From: an uncultured Paracoccaceae bacterium
GTDB lineage: Bacteria > Pseudomonadota > Alphaproteobacteria > Rhodobacterales > Rhodobacteraceae
Assembly: GCA_947500055.1 (NCBI GenBank)
Contig: CANMQO010000002.1
Coordinates: 186,001 to 250,000, forward strand
Direction of reading: 5' to 3'
Length of the DNA: 64,000 nucleotides
Shown: in pieces, positions 45,295-54,201 of the stretch
Layout: every line of letters starts with the position of its first letter
Numbering within the stretch: the stretch's first letter is position 1
Position numbers and translations under genes: made by a program
Notes under the pieces: generated by a model
Databases searched by the model: none
What the model was told of the DNA's origin: nothing
What the model saw: only the letters and a program-made list of their open reading frames with translations

Positions 45295-46394
45295 CTCACA
45301 ACAAACTCGGCATGGAGCGCGCCGCTTGCCTTAATGCTCTTGAGAATGTCGATCATGTCGCGTGGTGCAACACCAAGCGCATTGAGACCCGCAACAACTT
45401 CACTCAATGAAGTCCCTTCGTCTATTTCCGCCAAGCCGATACCGGGCTCATCAACAAGCGTGGCATCCGTTCGAGGAACGACCACCGTTTCTCCCGGCGA
45501 GAAGGGGTTTGGTTGTGCCACAAGAGGTGTCTCTCGGATCCTTAGCGTCAGGTTCCCCTGACTTACTGCGACACGGCTGATCCTGACGTCGTCGCCCATG
45601 ACAATTGTGCCCGATCTTTGATCAACAACAACGCGCGCGCGGCGCTCCGGCTCCACCAGAATATTCTCAATCCGGCCAAGAGCGTGGGCCGGCGACGGCA
45701 TTCTTGTTGCACCGATATTCAATTCAACGGTTCCTGCGTCCAGCATCACGGCAACCTGTCTGTCAAAGTTTTGATTGATTGCCTGCTCGATGCGACCGGC
45801 CGTTGTGAAATCAGGTGTCCGAAGCGCCAAACGAAGGGACGTCATGCCAGCGAAGTCAAATGCGACCTCTCGCTCGATAGTTGCACCCGAAGGAACAACA
45901 CCCGATGTAGGAACACCCTGAACGACAGTCGCCCCATCGCCGGTCGCGGACGCTCCACCGGCGATGATTGTGCCTTGCGCAACGGCGTAGATGTCGCCAT
46001 CGGCCGCATTCAATGGCGTCATGATCAAAGTCCCACCAAGCAAGCTCTTTGCGTCACCAATCGCAGAAACCGTCACATCCAATGGGCTTCCAGCGCGGGC
46101 AAACGGTGGCAGACTCGCCGTGACAAGGACGGCTGCCACATTTTTGGGGCGGAACTGCTCTCCCGTGACATTAACACCAAGCCGTTCCAGAATATTGCTC
46201 AGCATCTCTTCAGTGAATGGTGAGTTTCGCAAGCCATCGCCCGTGCCGTTCAACCCGACAACCAACCCGTATCCGACGAGGTCATTCGAACGGACGCCAT
46301 CGAATTCCACAAGGTCCTTAATCCGAATAGGTGCTGGCTGAGCCAGCATAGGCATGACCATCAATAAAACAGCAAGGAATGAACGAAATCGCAT
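45291..46394 (-). CDS. flgI: Flagellar P-ring protein FlgI
   Basis: FlgI forms the periplasmic P ring around the rod. The 367-residue protein has a signal peptide (to about residue 20) and the family segments RIKDLVEFDGVRSNDLVGYGLVVGL and PPFARAGSPLDVTVSAIGDAKSLLGGTLIMTPL. It is complete to its C-terminus despite the adjacent transposase remnant, whose frame overlaps the last 4 bp. It is the last gene of flgE-flgK-flgL-flgI. Confidence 0.97.
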   Translation of the reverse strand: MRFRSFLAVLLMVMPMLAQPAPIRIKDLVEFDGVRSNDLVGYGLVVGLNGTGDGLRNSPFTEEMLSNILERLGVNVTGEQFRPKNVAAVLVTASLPPFARAGSPLDVTVSAIGDAKSLLGGTLIMTPLNAADGDIYAVAQGTIIAGGASATGDGATVVQGVPTSGVVPSGATIEREVAFDFAGMTSLRLALRTPDFTTAGRIEQAINQNFDRQVAVMLDAGTVELNIGATRMPSPAHALGRIENILVEPERRARVVVDQRSGTIVMGDDVRISRVAVSQGNLTLRIRETPLVAQPNPFSPGETVVVPRTDATLVDEPGIGLAEIDEGTSLSEVVAGLNALGVAPRDMIDILKSIKASGALHAEFVVR

Positions 46395-47398
46395 CAGATG
46401 TAATCCAAAAGGCTCAATCGAGAGAGGCGGGCGGTAACGCTGTAATGAGTTTCCAGTTGCAGTTGGATGTTTTGCAGACGAGACGCCGTCTCAAATGGAT
46501 CTGCCGAGATCAAGTCGTTTTTCGAGATCTCCAACGCAGTTTTTTGGGCATTCAGTTCGACCTCCGTCTGTTCGATGGCAGCTTCGGCAAAACCAATACG
46601 TGCCTGCACCGCGACAATCCCGGTAGCGGATGCAAACAATCGCTCACCAGCTTCCCGAAGAAGGTCAGATTTTGCCTCAATATCGAGAATGGCGACATCT
46701 TCGGCAATGGCCGCCATGGCTGTCGCCTTCAAAACATCGCGGAGCGCAGGATCATCGGCGCGCGCATCGATCTGAAATTTCCTGTGTTCAGCAACGCGCC
46801 TTTCCAACGGTGCGCCGCTATCGCCGAGATAACCCATGGTTGCGAACCCTCCGGCGGGATCATCGAACCATGTATCGATCGCGGTTGTGATGTCTGCGAC
46901 AGTCGTCGCTCCAGCCAATGATGCAGTGATGTCGGCCAACATGCTCTCGGCGGATGCAAGCGGCATCCTGTCAACAGCGGTTCCGGCCATCAAAGAACGA
47001 TCAGCCAGCCGGGTGTTGAGCGTATCTACGATGGTCTCGAATGAACTTCGAGCAGCGCGTCCTGCCTCATCGACCTGTGCGCCTGTACTTGCATCGCTCA
47101 GCAGCAACAGCTTTGCACCCGTGTCGCTCCTTACGGTGTCGACCTTCCCCAGAACCGTCTGGATACCCGCCAGCATCTGGCTGGTTTCGCTGACCACCTG
47201 CGCAAATCCGTCTATCTGAGCAAGGCTATAGTTGATGCCGGACAATCGGTTCGTGTCGCCGCCAAGTTCAGCCGTGATGTCATTCACGCGACCTGTCGAG
47301 AGGCTCTCCGCAAGGCGAAAAAGCTCCGTTTTGATTGCCCCACCATTGCGCATCGTCAAAAATTGTTGAGCACCATCACCTACAGAAGTCAGGGGCAT
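46394..47398 (-). CDS. flgL: Flagellar hook-filament junction protein FlgL
   Basis: FlgL is the second junction zone protein joining hook and filament. Of the 334 residues, the N-terminus has the flagellin-like helix (RNGGAIKTELFRLAESLSTGRV) and the C-terminus the matching helix (FETASRLQNIQLQLETHYSVTARLSRLSLLDYI). It shares one base with flgI and follows flgK by 3 bp. Confidence 0.92.
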   Translation of the reverse strand: MPLTSVGDGAQQFLTMRNGGAIKTELFRLAESLSTGRVNDITAELGGDTNRLSGINYSLAQIDGFAQVVSETSQMLAGIQTVLGKVDTVRSDTGAKLLLLSDASTGAQVDEAGRAARSSFETIVDTLNTRLADRSLMAGTAVDRMPLASAESMLADITASLAGATTVADITTAIDTWFDDPAGGFATMGYLGDSGAPLERRVAEHRKFQIDARADDPALRDVLKATAMAAIAEDVAILDIEAKSDLLREAGERLFASATGIVAVQARIGFAEAAIEQTEVELNAQKTALEISKNDLISADPFETASRLQNIQLQLETHYSVTARLSRLSLLDYI

Positions 47399-47401
47399 GT
47401 A

Positions 47402-48850
47402 TTAAATCTCCATAAGGCGTTGCATCATGAAATCGACAGTTTGGATGACCTTTGCATTGGCCGCGTAGGCTTGTTCCACCCGCATTAGCGTCTGCAGTTC
47501 CTGGTCGGTATCAACCCCATTGGTCAATTCTGCTTCGCGCAGCGTGTCCCAACGCGCTGATGTGAAGCTGAGGTCTTCTTCGGCATTCAGTCGGGTGAGC
47601 CCAATTTGCGATGTGAAATCTGCCACGCGGCCCGCCGCCGAACGAAGATTACTACCGGGAACGTCTGCTCGCGCGACGCTAAGTGCATCGACCCAGCGAT
47701 CCAGCTGTGAGGCACTTCCAACCGGACCCGGGGTCGCTGCATTCAAGCCATCCCGAACGAGGCTCAGCATCCCGCCATGTGCCGGGTCTATGACCGGGTT
47801 TACGTCTATGCGCCCGGCAAGCCCGTCAATATCGGCAAAATCAAGCGGACCCCCTTCATCTGTCAGCAGGCCGACATCCCCCGGCCCAAGCGTAGGATCG
47901 CTGGTTGGATCCTCAAATCGCGCAATCAGATCGGCGGCAATGCCATCCAACGCATTTTGCGCGTCAACCAAAGTCTGGTCTCTCAGCGCAAAGGACGCAC
48001 CCAATGAACCGCCGTCCAACCGACCGATACCGGTTGCTGAATCAAGCGGGACGCCATCAAGCGTTATGCCAGCCAAAGCCCCCGAGTTAAGGGTCATATC
48101 AGCTACTATTGTGGGCGTTGGCTCAAACCCGAATTGCAACGCACGCCCATCCAAGAGAGTGGTTCCGGTCGTCGTCATCAATCCGATTGTCCCGTTATCA
48201 CGGGACATTTCCCGAACCGGAACGATATCGGCAATCTTGTCTACGACCTGCTGCCGTGAATCCAACAGGGTACTGACGTCATTTCCCGTCGACCGTAGTC
48301 GCAGGATGTCTGCATTCATCGCCTCGACCTGCAAAAGCGCCGCGTTCAGCGCTTCTACGTCGCCAGCAATTCTTGCATCAGCTTCCTGCCGCAATGATTG
48401 GATCGTTTTGGTGTTGCCCTGCAAAGTAGTCGTGATGTCGGTCAAGCGCGACAAAACTTCATTCAATCTCGTTTCCGATGCTGGGTCGCTGCTCGCGCCA
48501 ATCAAAGCTTGCTCGAATCGGGCCAGCTTCGCCCCGAGGCCCGCTGCGTCGTCAGGTCCACCAAGGGCCTGCTCAAGCCGAACCAACATGCGCGCGCTGC
48601 GGTCTTGTCCAGCCAATGCTGCATCCGCGAGACGACGGTCCGCCAGCAGTCCAGCGTCCACAAAGCGGGTCACAGCGTCAATCTGTACACCGGCCCCCAA
48701 GCCGCCTACTTGACGAGCACTGAGTTCCAGTGACCTGCGCCCATATCCGTCAGTTAGTGCGTTTGAAAGATTGGACGACACAATTTCGGCCATACGAGAG
48801 GTCGTGGTAAGCCCCGACATTGCATTGCTGAGCGCGCTGGAAATACTCAT
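47402..48850 (-). CDS. flgK: Flagellar hook-associated protein FlgK
   Basis: FlgK is the first hook-filament junction protein. The 482-residue protein has the N-terminal SALSNAMSGLTTTSRMAEIVSSNLSNALTDGYGRRSLE and the C-terminal LQTLMRVEQAYAANAKVIQTVDFMMQRLMEI, both conserved in FlgK. It follows flgE by 13 bp in the same operon. Confidence 0.95.
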   Translation of the reverse strand: MSISSALSNAMSGLTTTSRMAEIVSSNLSNALTDGYGRRSLELSARQVGGLGAGVQIDAVTRFVDAGLLADRRLADAALAGQDRSARMLVRLEQALGGPDDAAGLGAKLARFEQALIGASSDPASETRLNEVLSRLTDITTTLQGNTKTIQSLRQEADARIAGDVEALNAALLQVEAMNADILRLRSTGNDVSTLLDSRQQVVDKIADIVPVREMSRDNGTIGLMTTTGTTLLDGRALQFGFEPTPTIVADMTLNSGALAGITLDGVPLDSATGIGRLDGGSLGASFALRDQTLVDAQNALDGIAADLIARFEDPTSDPTLGPGDVGLLTDEGGPLDFADIDGLAGRIDVNPVIDPAHGGMLSLVRDGLNAATPGPVGSASQLDRWVDALSVARADVPGSNLRSAAGRVADFTSQIGLTRLNAEEDLSFTSARWDTLREAELTNGVDTDQELQTLMRVEQAYAANAKVIQTVDFMMQRLMEI

Positions 48851-48863
48851 CTCGGATTACCTT

Positions 48864-50198
48864 TTATCGTTTGATATTGGTTGTTTCCTGCAGCATCTCA
48901 TCGACGGTCTGGATCACCTTGGCATTCGATGAATAGGCTCTTTGCGTTTGAATCAGCTCTGTCAACTCTCCCGCTACATCGGTGGCGGATTCTTCCAATG
49001 CATAACTCACGAAGTCGCCGGTAGGTCCGTCACCGGCGTCCCAAAGAAAGAAGGTCCCACTTTCGGGGGTGACTCGGTAGCTTTGCTGATCGAGCGTTTC
49101 CAATCCATTGACATTGGGCACATCGACCAGCGGGATCTGATACAATACCCGGTTGATCCCAATATCAAAAGAAGCGCGCACAAATCCATTCTGGTCGACT
49201 TCAACCGAAGTCAAACTGCCCACGGGCGTGCCGTTCTTGGAAATCGAAACTGGCGCAAACGCATCGGACAATTGCGTCAGCCCAATTGAACTACCCAACT
49301 CACCGATATTGATCTCCATAGGGCCGCCCTCAACAGCGATCGTCAAAATGCCGGTAGCCGGGTCGTAAGGCCCGCCAACAGGCGCTCCCGGATTTGCGAA
49401 ATCAACGTTGGCCAAAGTACCGCCACCACCGCGGCTGTCATCAAATAGTAGTGTATATTCACCCACGACATCGGGGATGCCGTTTGCATCCACATCGGTC
49501 TCACTATCGCTGATAACCATAGTCCACTCATTCGACGCGCCATTGGCGGGGACAGTTGGCGTGAACGAAAAGTTCAGATTGGATGACGCACCAAGATTGT
49601 CAAAATACTCAACCGACAAGCTTTCAACATCGCCTGCCGAATCTTCCCGTGTCGATGTCGCCGGCAAATTGACAGACAGATCAACGCGGGTTGTCGCCTC
49701 CCCGGCGAACTGGTTTGCATTGATTTGCACGGGCACAAGGCCATCAATCGAGTCTCTGGGGTAGTTGGGAATCGTACCATCCGCAGCCGCCGGTACGCCC
49801 AGCAAAACCAGCCCACCAGGCGTGCGTAGAAAGCCCTGCGCATCCGGCCTGAAAGATCCCGTTGTCGTCAGAAAGAGTGGACTCTCCCCATTGTTTACAG
49901 CCACAGATGTTTCTGACGTCACGGGCAGCATACCCCGCCCACGCACGGCAAGATCCGTTGGATTCGATGTAGAAACAAGTGCGCCGCGCTCATCGATCAA
50001 CCGGGATGTGGTGGTGCGCACGCCGCCCGCCGTATAGGTGCCCTGACCACTTTGGATCACCATAGACTGAAAATCTGCTGAAGCGCGTTTATACCCGTAG
50101 GTCGCAGAATTTGAGATATTGTCCGAGATGGTCGCCAAGCGTGATGCATTCGCGGCAAGACCCGCAACGCTTGCGTTCAGGGAAGAGGAAATCGTCAT
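48864..50198 (-). CDS. flgE: Flagellar hook protein FlgE
   Basis: FlgE is the structural subunit of the hook. The 444 residues begin with the rod/hook motif (RLATISDNISNSATYGYKRASADF) and contain LAVRGRGMLPV near the FlgE/F/G core. The C-terminus is LTELIQTQRAYSSNAKVIQTVDEMLQETTNIKR. A candidate CtrA box precedes it. It is the first gene of flgE-flgK-flgL-flgI. Confidence 0.96.
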   Translation of the reverse strand: MTISSSLNASVAGLAANASRLATISDNISNSATYGYKRASADFQSMVIQSGQGTYTAGGVRTTTSRLIDERGALVSTSNPTDLAVRGRGMLPVTSETSVAVNNGESPLFLTTTGSFRPDAQGFLRTPGGLVLLGVPAAADGTIPNYPRDSIDGLVPVQINANQFAGEATTRVDLSVNLPATSTREDSAGDVESLSVEYFDNLGASSNLNFSFTPTVPANGASNEWTMVISDSETDVDANGIPDVVGEYTLLFDDSRGGGGTLANVDFANPGAPVGGPYDPATGILTIAVEGGPMEINIGELGSSIGLTQLSDAFAPVSISKNGTPVGSLTSVEVDQNGFVRASFDIGINRVLYQIPLVDVPNVNGLETLDQQSYRVTPESGTFFLWDAGDGPTGDFVSYALEESATDVAGELTELIQTQRAYSSNAKVIQTVDEMLQETTNIKR

Positions 50199-50257
50199 TT
50201 TCAGCCTTTCTGCTTCGTGGATGACGTCAAAGTCCTCTCCTGCCTAACGACACGGGC

Positions 50258-50273
50258 TTAACGTCGTCCTAAC
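50258..50273. promoter_or_regulatory. Candidate CtrA box upstream of flgE
   Basis: TTAA-CGTCGTC-CTAAC at 50258-50273 matches TTAA-N7-TTAAC with one mismatch. It lies 60 bp upstream of the flgE start codon, in the gap between motB and flgE. Confidence 0.45.
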
Positions 50274-50297
50274 ACGTAAAATGCAATCCATATTCCC

Positions 50298-51140
50298 CTA
50301 CCGATCTGACCGAAGCAAAACGACCTCAACCCGGTTGTTGCGTGGGGCCGTTGAATCCCGGACAGCCGGCGACCTGTCACCAACCCCGGTGATCCGCGCA
50401 ATGCGCAAGGGATCAAGACCGCCCTCCTCAAGAAGTAGCCGCATCTGGGCCGCCCGGCCTGTCGACAGTTCCCAAAGCGGATTATCAACGGCAAGGATCG
50501 GCTTCGCCTGAAGATGCCCCTTGATTGCGACCGGATTACTTACGCTTTGGAAAAGACGCGCAAGAATGGCGCCGATTTCGCGGGCGACGGGCGTCGGCTC
50601 CACGCTGCCCGCGACAAACAAGGTAGCCTGTGGCAGGTCAAAAATCTCGATCACCAAACCCTCGTCAGTCAACCGGGTAACGATATGGCGCAACGCCCGT
50701 TCTGACGTCATGCTTTCGCCGCCTTGACCAAACAATACCGCCTCAAGGTCACGCAAGGCGGCGACTTGCGATGCAGCTACCGCGTCACTTTCAGCGTCGC
50801 TCTGTGTTTCGGAGCGGAGGGGGTTCATGCCAATTGTTGGCTGGTTAATTCCAGTTCCGCTCTGTGCAAGCGAATCTTCGGTAAAGATATTATTGCCGCC
50901 AAACGCACCTGAACCACCACCAGAGACACGATTGATCGGGATCGTTGGTGAAAAATAGTCTGCAATGCCTTTGCGCTGCTGTTCTGTCGTCGCGTTCAAC
51001 AGCCACATCAGCATGAAGAACGCCATCATCGCCGTCACAAAATCAGCGTAGGCCACTTTCCATGCACCGCCATGGTGCCCGCCACCGCCGACAACTTTCT
51101 TGCGTTTGATAATGACTGGTGCGTTTGATCCCACACTCAT
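50298..51140 (-). CDS. motB: Flagellar motor stator protein MotB
   Basis: MotB is the peptidoglycan-anchored stator partner of MotA. The 280-residue protein has a single membrane helix with the proton-carrying Asp33 (AYADFVTAMMAFFMLMWLL). A plug/linker follows, then a C-terminal OmpA-like domain (IKGHLQAKPI, WELSTGRAAQMRLLLEEGG, RITGVGDRSP). It lies 11 kb from motA, directly upstream of flgE. Confidence 0.94.
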   Translation of the reverse strand: MSVGSNAPVIIKRKKVVGGGGHHGGAWKVAYADFVTAMMAFFMLMWLLNATTEQQRKGIADYFSPTIPINRVSGGGSGAFGGNNIFTEDSLAQSGTGINQPTIGMNPLRSETQSDAESDAVAASQVAALRDLEAVLFGQGGESMTSERALRHIVTRLTDEGLVIEIFDLPQATLFVAGSVEPTPVAREIGAILARLFQSVSNPVAIKGHLQAKPILAVDNPLWELSTGRAAQMRLLLEEGGLDPLRIARITGVGDRSPAVRDSTAPRNNRVEVVLLRSDR

Positions 51141-51232
51141 TTTACCACCTCTTGTTCACCCTGGTCAGGTGATATCAGGCAGGAAATGAAAGCGAGCTTA
51201 AGGGATCAATTTGACCTAAATGCGTGAATTTT

Positions 51233-51613
51233 CTAGGAAACGCCCGCATGCGACCCGGCTTGGAGCAACTGGCGAGCCAATTCAGACTTCAGTGCATCAC
51301 GTTGCTGTAATGTCGCCAGATATGACTGAGCCAAAGCCACAAATGCAGGGCCAAAATCGGATCGTGCTTCACAATCGCGCATATCGCCCTCCAAGGTCTG
51401 CAAGTCGGCATATACTTCATAAAGAAGGTCATGCATTGCCGCCTGCACATCATCCCCCGGCAAAAGACGGTCTATCGCAGATAGCAACAAACGCCTTTGC
51501 TTGGAAAAATGAGCCATTAGATCAGGGTCTGCGGCCGCCTCCAACTGCAATTTGAGTTGTGCGAGTTGGTCGATGATATCGGCCGGAGCAAGTGGAACAA
51601 GTATCTCTTTCAT
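51233..51613 (-). CDS. Hypothetical helical protein (126 aa)
   Basis: This protein is not recognised with confidence. The N-terminus MKEILVPLAPADIIDQLAQL followed by charged helices faintly recalls DUF6165-type proteins. It is cytoplasmic and helical, with no signal. ATG 51613 overlaps the stop of the preceding 61-codon ORF (TAATG), which suggests coupling. It lies just upstream of motB on the same strand, so a motility role is possible but unsupported. Confidence 0.6.
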   Translation of the reverse strand: MKEILVPLAPADIIDQLAQLKLQLEAAADPDLMAHFSKQRRLLLSAIDRLLPGDDVQAAMHDLLYEVYADLQTLEGDMRDCEARSDFGPAFVALAQSYLATLQQRDALKSELARQLLQAGSHAGVS

Positions 51614-51798
51614 TAGCAAACTCTCAGCTTCGGGCCTGGCATTTGCTTCAATGTGCCCAATACGAGACAGGCATCATATCCACGCAAACGCTGCATCAGA
51701 TAGCAAATGAGTCTTTCCAAATTGTATGCAAATGAGACGCATTTCATCGAAGTGACGCGAGAAACACTACACTTTCGGTTGAGCGAATTGGCAATCAT
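51613..51798 (-). CDS. Possible 61-residue small protein coupled to the next gene
   Basis: The ORF has a good ribosome site (GGGAGA, 5 nt before ATG) and ends TAATG, overlapping the next gene start by one base. The peptide (MIANSLNRKCSVSRVTSMKC onward) is Cys-rich and basic, with one hydrophobic patch. No family is recognised. It could be a translated leader rather than a functional protein. Confidence 0.35.
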   Translation of the reverse strand: MIANSLNRKCSVSRVTSMKCVSFAYNLERLICYLMQRLRGYDACLVLGTLKQMPGPKLRVC

Positions 51799-51892
51799 AA
51801 TAGTCTCCCACCACGTAAGCGCGAAATAGCATCTTCAAACTCAACCCTAATAACGTGTTAAAGTCAAAGAGATCGACCGTACGGTGGTCCCG

Positions 51893-52942
51893 TCAGACGA
51901 CTTGATTACAAAACGAATCTGTGTTTGAGGCTACCGCCAGTTCCAAGACCCGCTGCAACGCCGCGCCTCTGCAAAAGTCAGGCTGCACGGTTGTCTCGCC
52001 CCGAATGGCATCAATGAACCGGGCAAAGTTTGTCTTGACCTGTGGGGTTGATATCTCAGTCCACCGGCCTGTTTTCAAATCTTCTCCGAGACAGGCGCGC
52101 AATACGCTTTCTTCTGCTTCAAATCGGACTTCCAGGCCCCCGATTGTTCCAAACAAGCGCAACTTCAGGTCATTAATATGACCGCTGGCAAACCGGCTGG
52201 CATGGATGACGCCAATGGCCCCGTTCTGCAAAGCAAGATGCATTGTCATGCTGTCATTTGCGTCCAATCTGTAAGGACCTATATGATCACCGTCTGCTTT
52301 CGCAAACGTTTGCAGGCGGCAGGATACCTGTTGGGCGTCCGATCCGGCGGCAAACGTCGTGTAGTCCAGAATATGGACACCCACATCCCCAAGAACACCC
52401 AATGAGCCATGCCCCGTTGACAGGCGCCACAGCCATTGATCCTCCGTCCGCCAATCGCCCCAAGCATCCTGTGTCAGCCAGCTTTGAAGGTAGGATGCCT
52501 CAAAATGCCGAACCTCACCGATGTCCCCGCGGGCCACCAAGTTTGCGGCATGCATCAAGGCTGGTACATTCCGATAGGTCAGATTGACCATGTTGACGAC
52601 ACCGGCAGCGCGCGCGGCCTGCACCATTTGCATGGCATCTTGATGGTTTGTAGCAAGCGGCTTTTCACATAGCACATGTTTACCAGCGGCCAACAATGGC
52701 ATTGTCGTCCTGTGGTGGACGGCATCCGGGGTCACGTTCGACACGGCATCAAATTCACCCCATGCCAAGGCAGCGCTAACACTTGAAAAACCGTGCGCGA
52801 CGTTATGGCGATCTTGGAAAGCAGAAAGATTTGCCTGATCGGTATCAACTCCAGCCACAACACAGACGCCATCCATCGCGGCATAGGCTTCCGCATGCGC
52901 GTTGGCCATGCCGCCAGTCCCAAGGATCAAAACACGGATCAA
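51893..52942 (-). CDS. Gfo/Idh/MocA-family oxidoreductase (ThuB-like)
   Basis: This 349-residue NAD(P)-dependent sugar dehydrogenase-like protein has the Rossmann loop LGTGGMANAHAEAY (residues 7-20), the CEKPLATN motif (about 92-99) and a C-terminal alpha/beta domain. GDVGVHILDY holds the likely catalytic His. The upstream neighbour is ThuA-like and the genes overlap by 4 bp. In Sinorhizobium, thuA and thuB act together in conversion of disaccharides such as trehalose to 3-keto derivatives. Substrate here is inferred, not shown. Confidence 0.87.
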   Translation of the reverse strand: MIRVLILGTGGMANAHAEAYAAMDGVCVVAGVDTDQANLSAFQDRHNVAHGFSSVSAALAWGEFDAVSNVTPDAVHHRTTMPLLAAGKHVLCEKPLATNHQDAMQMVQAARAAGVVNMVNLTYRNVPALMHAANLVARGDIGEVRHFEASYLQSWLTQDAWGDWRTEDQWLWRLSTGHGSLGVLGDVGVHILDYTTFAAGSDAQQVSCRLQTFAKADGDHIGPYRLDANDSMTMHLALQNGAIGVIHASRFASGHINDLKLRLFGTIGGLEVRFEAEESVLRACLGEDLKTGRWTEISTPQVKTNFARFIDAIRGETTVQPDFCRGAALQRVLELAVASNTDSFCNQVV

Positions 52943-53730
52943 CGGAAACCTGCCTCGCCATCTTGATGCAACCTGGGCCCGCGTTCCTCAATTGGTTCCA
53001 ACGCTGTGTCCACCGGCACATTGGGCGCATCTGTCGGGTTTGTTACGCGGCGGGCCGGATTATAGGCCCAGCGGACCGCATTCTGCAGAACCCGCTGCAC
53101 ATTGGGATCGTGATAGGTGGGATAGGTTTCATGGCCCGGGCGAAAGTAGAAGACGTTCCCCGCACCACGCTTATACGTCAGCCCGGATCGGAACACCTCA
53201 CCCCCCTGGAACCAACTGATGAACACGGTCTCCAGCGGCTCAGGCACACCAAATGGTTCGCCATACATCTCTTCGTTTTCCAAAGCGAACTGATCGGGCA
53301 GACCTGCGGCGATCGGATGGTTGCGCGAGGTCAGCCAGATGCGTTCACGTTCGCCCGCCTCCCGCCATGTCAAATTGCAGGGGGTTCCCATCAGCCCTTT
53401 GAAGGGTTTGGCAAAGTGGGACGAGTGCAACGCAATAAACCCCATACCCGACCAAACAGCCTCAACCACCCGGTTTGCGACCTCATCAGACACATCACCA
53501 TGGGCGGCATGCCCCCACCAGAGCAAAACGTCCGTCTCCGCAAGTCGCGCAGCCGTAAGACCATGTTCGGGATCTTGCAATGTGGCCGTCGACACTGAAA
53601 CGCCGCCTGCCGCGTTCAACGAATTGGCAATCGCCCCATGAATGCCGCTTGGATATAAGTCCGCAACAATCTTGTTCTCCTGCTCATGGACGTTTTCCCC
53701 CCATACTGTCGCGCGAATTGTCATAGCCAT
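52939..53730 (-). CDS. thuA: ThuA-domain protein (trehalose-utilisation type)
   Basis: The 263-residue protein has a class I glutamine-amidotransferase-like fold as in ThuA. It starts MAMTIRATVWGENVHEQ, followed by DVLLWWGHAAHGDVSD, GFIALHSSHFAKPFKGLMG and GNVFYFRPGHETYPTYHD. GAGG about 6 nt before ATG 53730 fits well, with ATG 53724 an alternative. It forms an operon with the ThuB-like dehydrogenase under a LacI-type palindrome at 53740. Confidence 0.88.
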   Translation of the reverse strand: MAMTIRATVWGENVHEQENKIVADLYPSGIHGAIANSLNAAGGVSVSTATLQDPEHGLTAARLAETDVLLWWGHAAHGDVSDEVANRVVEAVWSGMGFIALHSSHFAKPFKGLMGTPCNLTWREAGERERIWLTSRNHPIAAGLPDQFALENEEMYGEPFGVPEPLETVFISWFQGGEVFRSGLTYKRGAGNVFYFRPGHETYPTYHDPNVQRVLQNAVRWAYNPARRVTNPTDAPNVPVDTALEPIEERGPRLHQDGEAGFR

Positions 53731-53739
53731 CGCCCCCCT

Positions 53740-53751
53740 CAAAGCGCTTTG
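53740..53751. promoter_or_regulatory. LacI/GalR-type operator palindrome before thuA
   Basis: CAAAGCGCTTTG is a perfect 12-bp palindrome with a central CG pair, located 10 bp upstream of the thuA start. ThuR-type LacI regulators control thu genes in rhizobia, so a comparable repressor is a reasonable inference. No regulator is encoded in the window. Confidence 0.5.
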
Positions 53752-53855
53752 GTAAAACTCTGCGATCGTTTCGAAGCAATGACAAGCATCAATTCAAACT
53801 GACAACCAAGGGGTGAGCAACGCACCAGCCATGAAAGTAATAGGACAAATTGTTC

Positions 53856-53873
53856 CAAAAATACCTATTTTTG
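53856..53873. promoter_or_regulatory. AT-rich 18-bp palindrome
   Basis: CAAAAATA-CC-TATTTTTG is a perfect inverted repeat. It is followed by two similar TTTTTnTGACA elements (about 53868-53877 and 53880-53889), including a TTGACA -35 look-alike at 53871-53876. It lies 90 bp upstream of the small gene at 53964 and may be its operator/promoter. Confidence 0.35.
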
Positions 53874-53963
53874 ACAGGTTTTTCTGACAAAAAACGCATT
53901 TTTTGCCTGAATAATGCCTCAAACGACGTGAAGATCAGGAGAGTTAGTGTTAGGAGTGCGATT

Positions 53964-54134
53964 ATGTCAACGGAACGTGTTATCATGAAACCGAACGACG
54001 CTGCCGAGGCGTTTTATGGCCAAAGCGAAGAAGCCTTCGCTGAGCAAATCAAAATGCTGGGCGCAACTGACCCACGTCTGGTCAGGGCATTCGAACGCAC
54101 TCGCAAGCGCTATCAGCAACAATCAAAGGGCTGA
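53964..54134 (+). CDS. Small hypothetical protein (56 aa)
   Basis: This short, charged, helical protein contains NDAAEAFYGQSEEAFAEQIK followed by LGATDPRLVRAFERTRKRY. ATG 53964 has AGGAG at 53952-53956, 7 nt upstream. A longer in-frame start at 53850 would run through the AT-rich palindrome and is rejected. No function is recognised. It precedes the DUF4336 gene by 67 bp. Confidence 0.6.
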   Translation: MSTERVIMKPNDAAEAFYGQSEEAFAEQIKMLGATDPRLVRAFERTRKRYQQQSKG

Positions 54135-54201
54135 TGAGTCGCCCCTTGCAGGTCTTGTTGGTGAAACGCATGCTGTCCGATGAAACGATGGGCGGCGCGC
54201 A

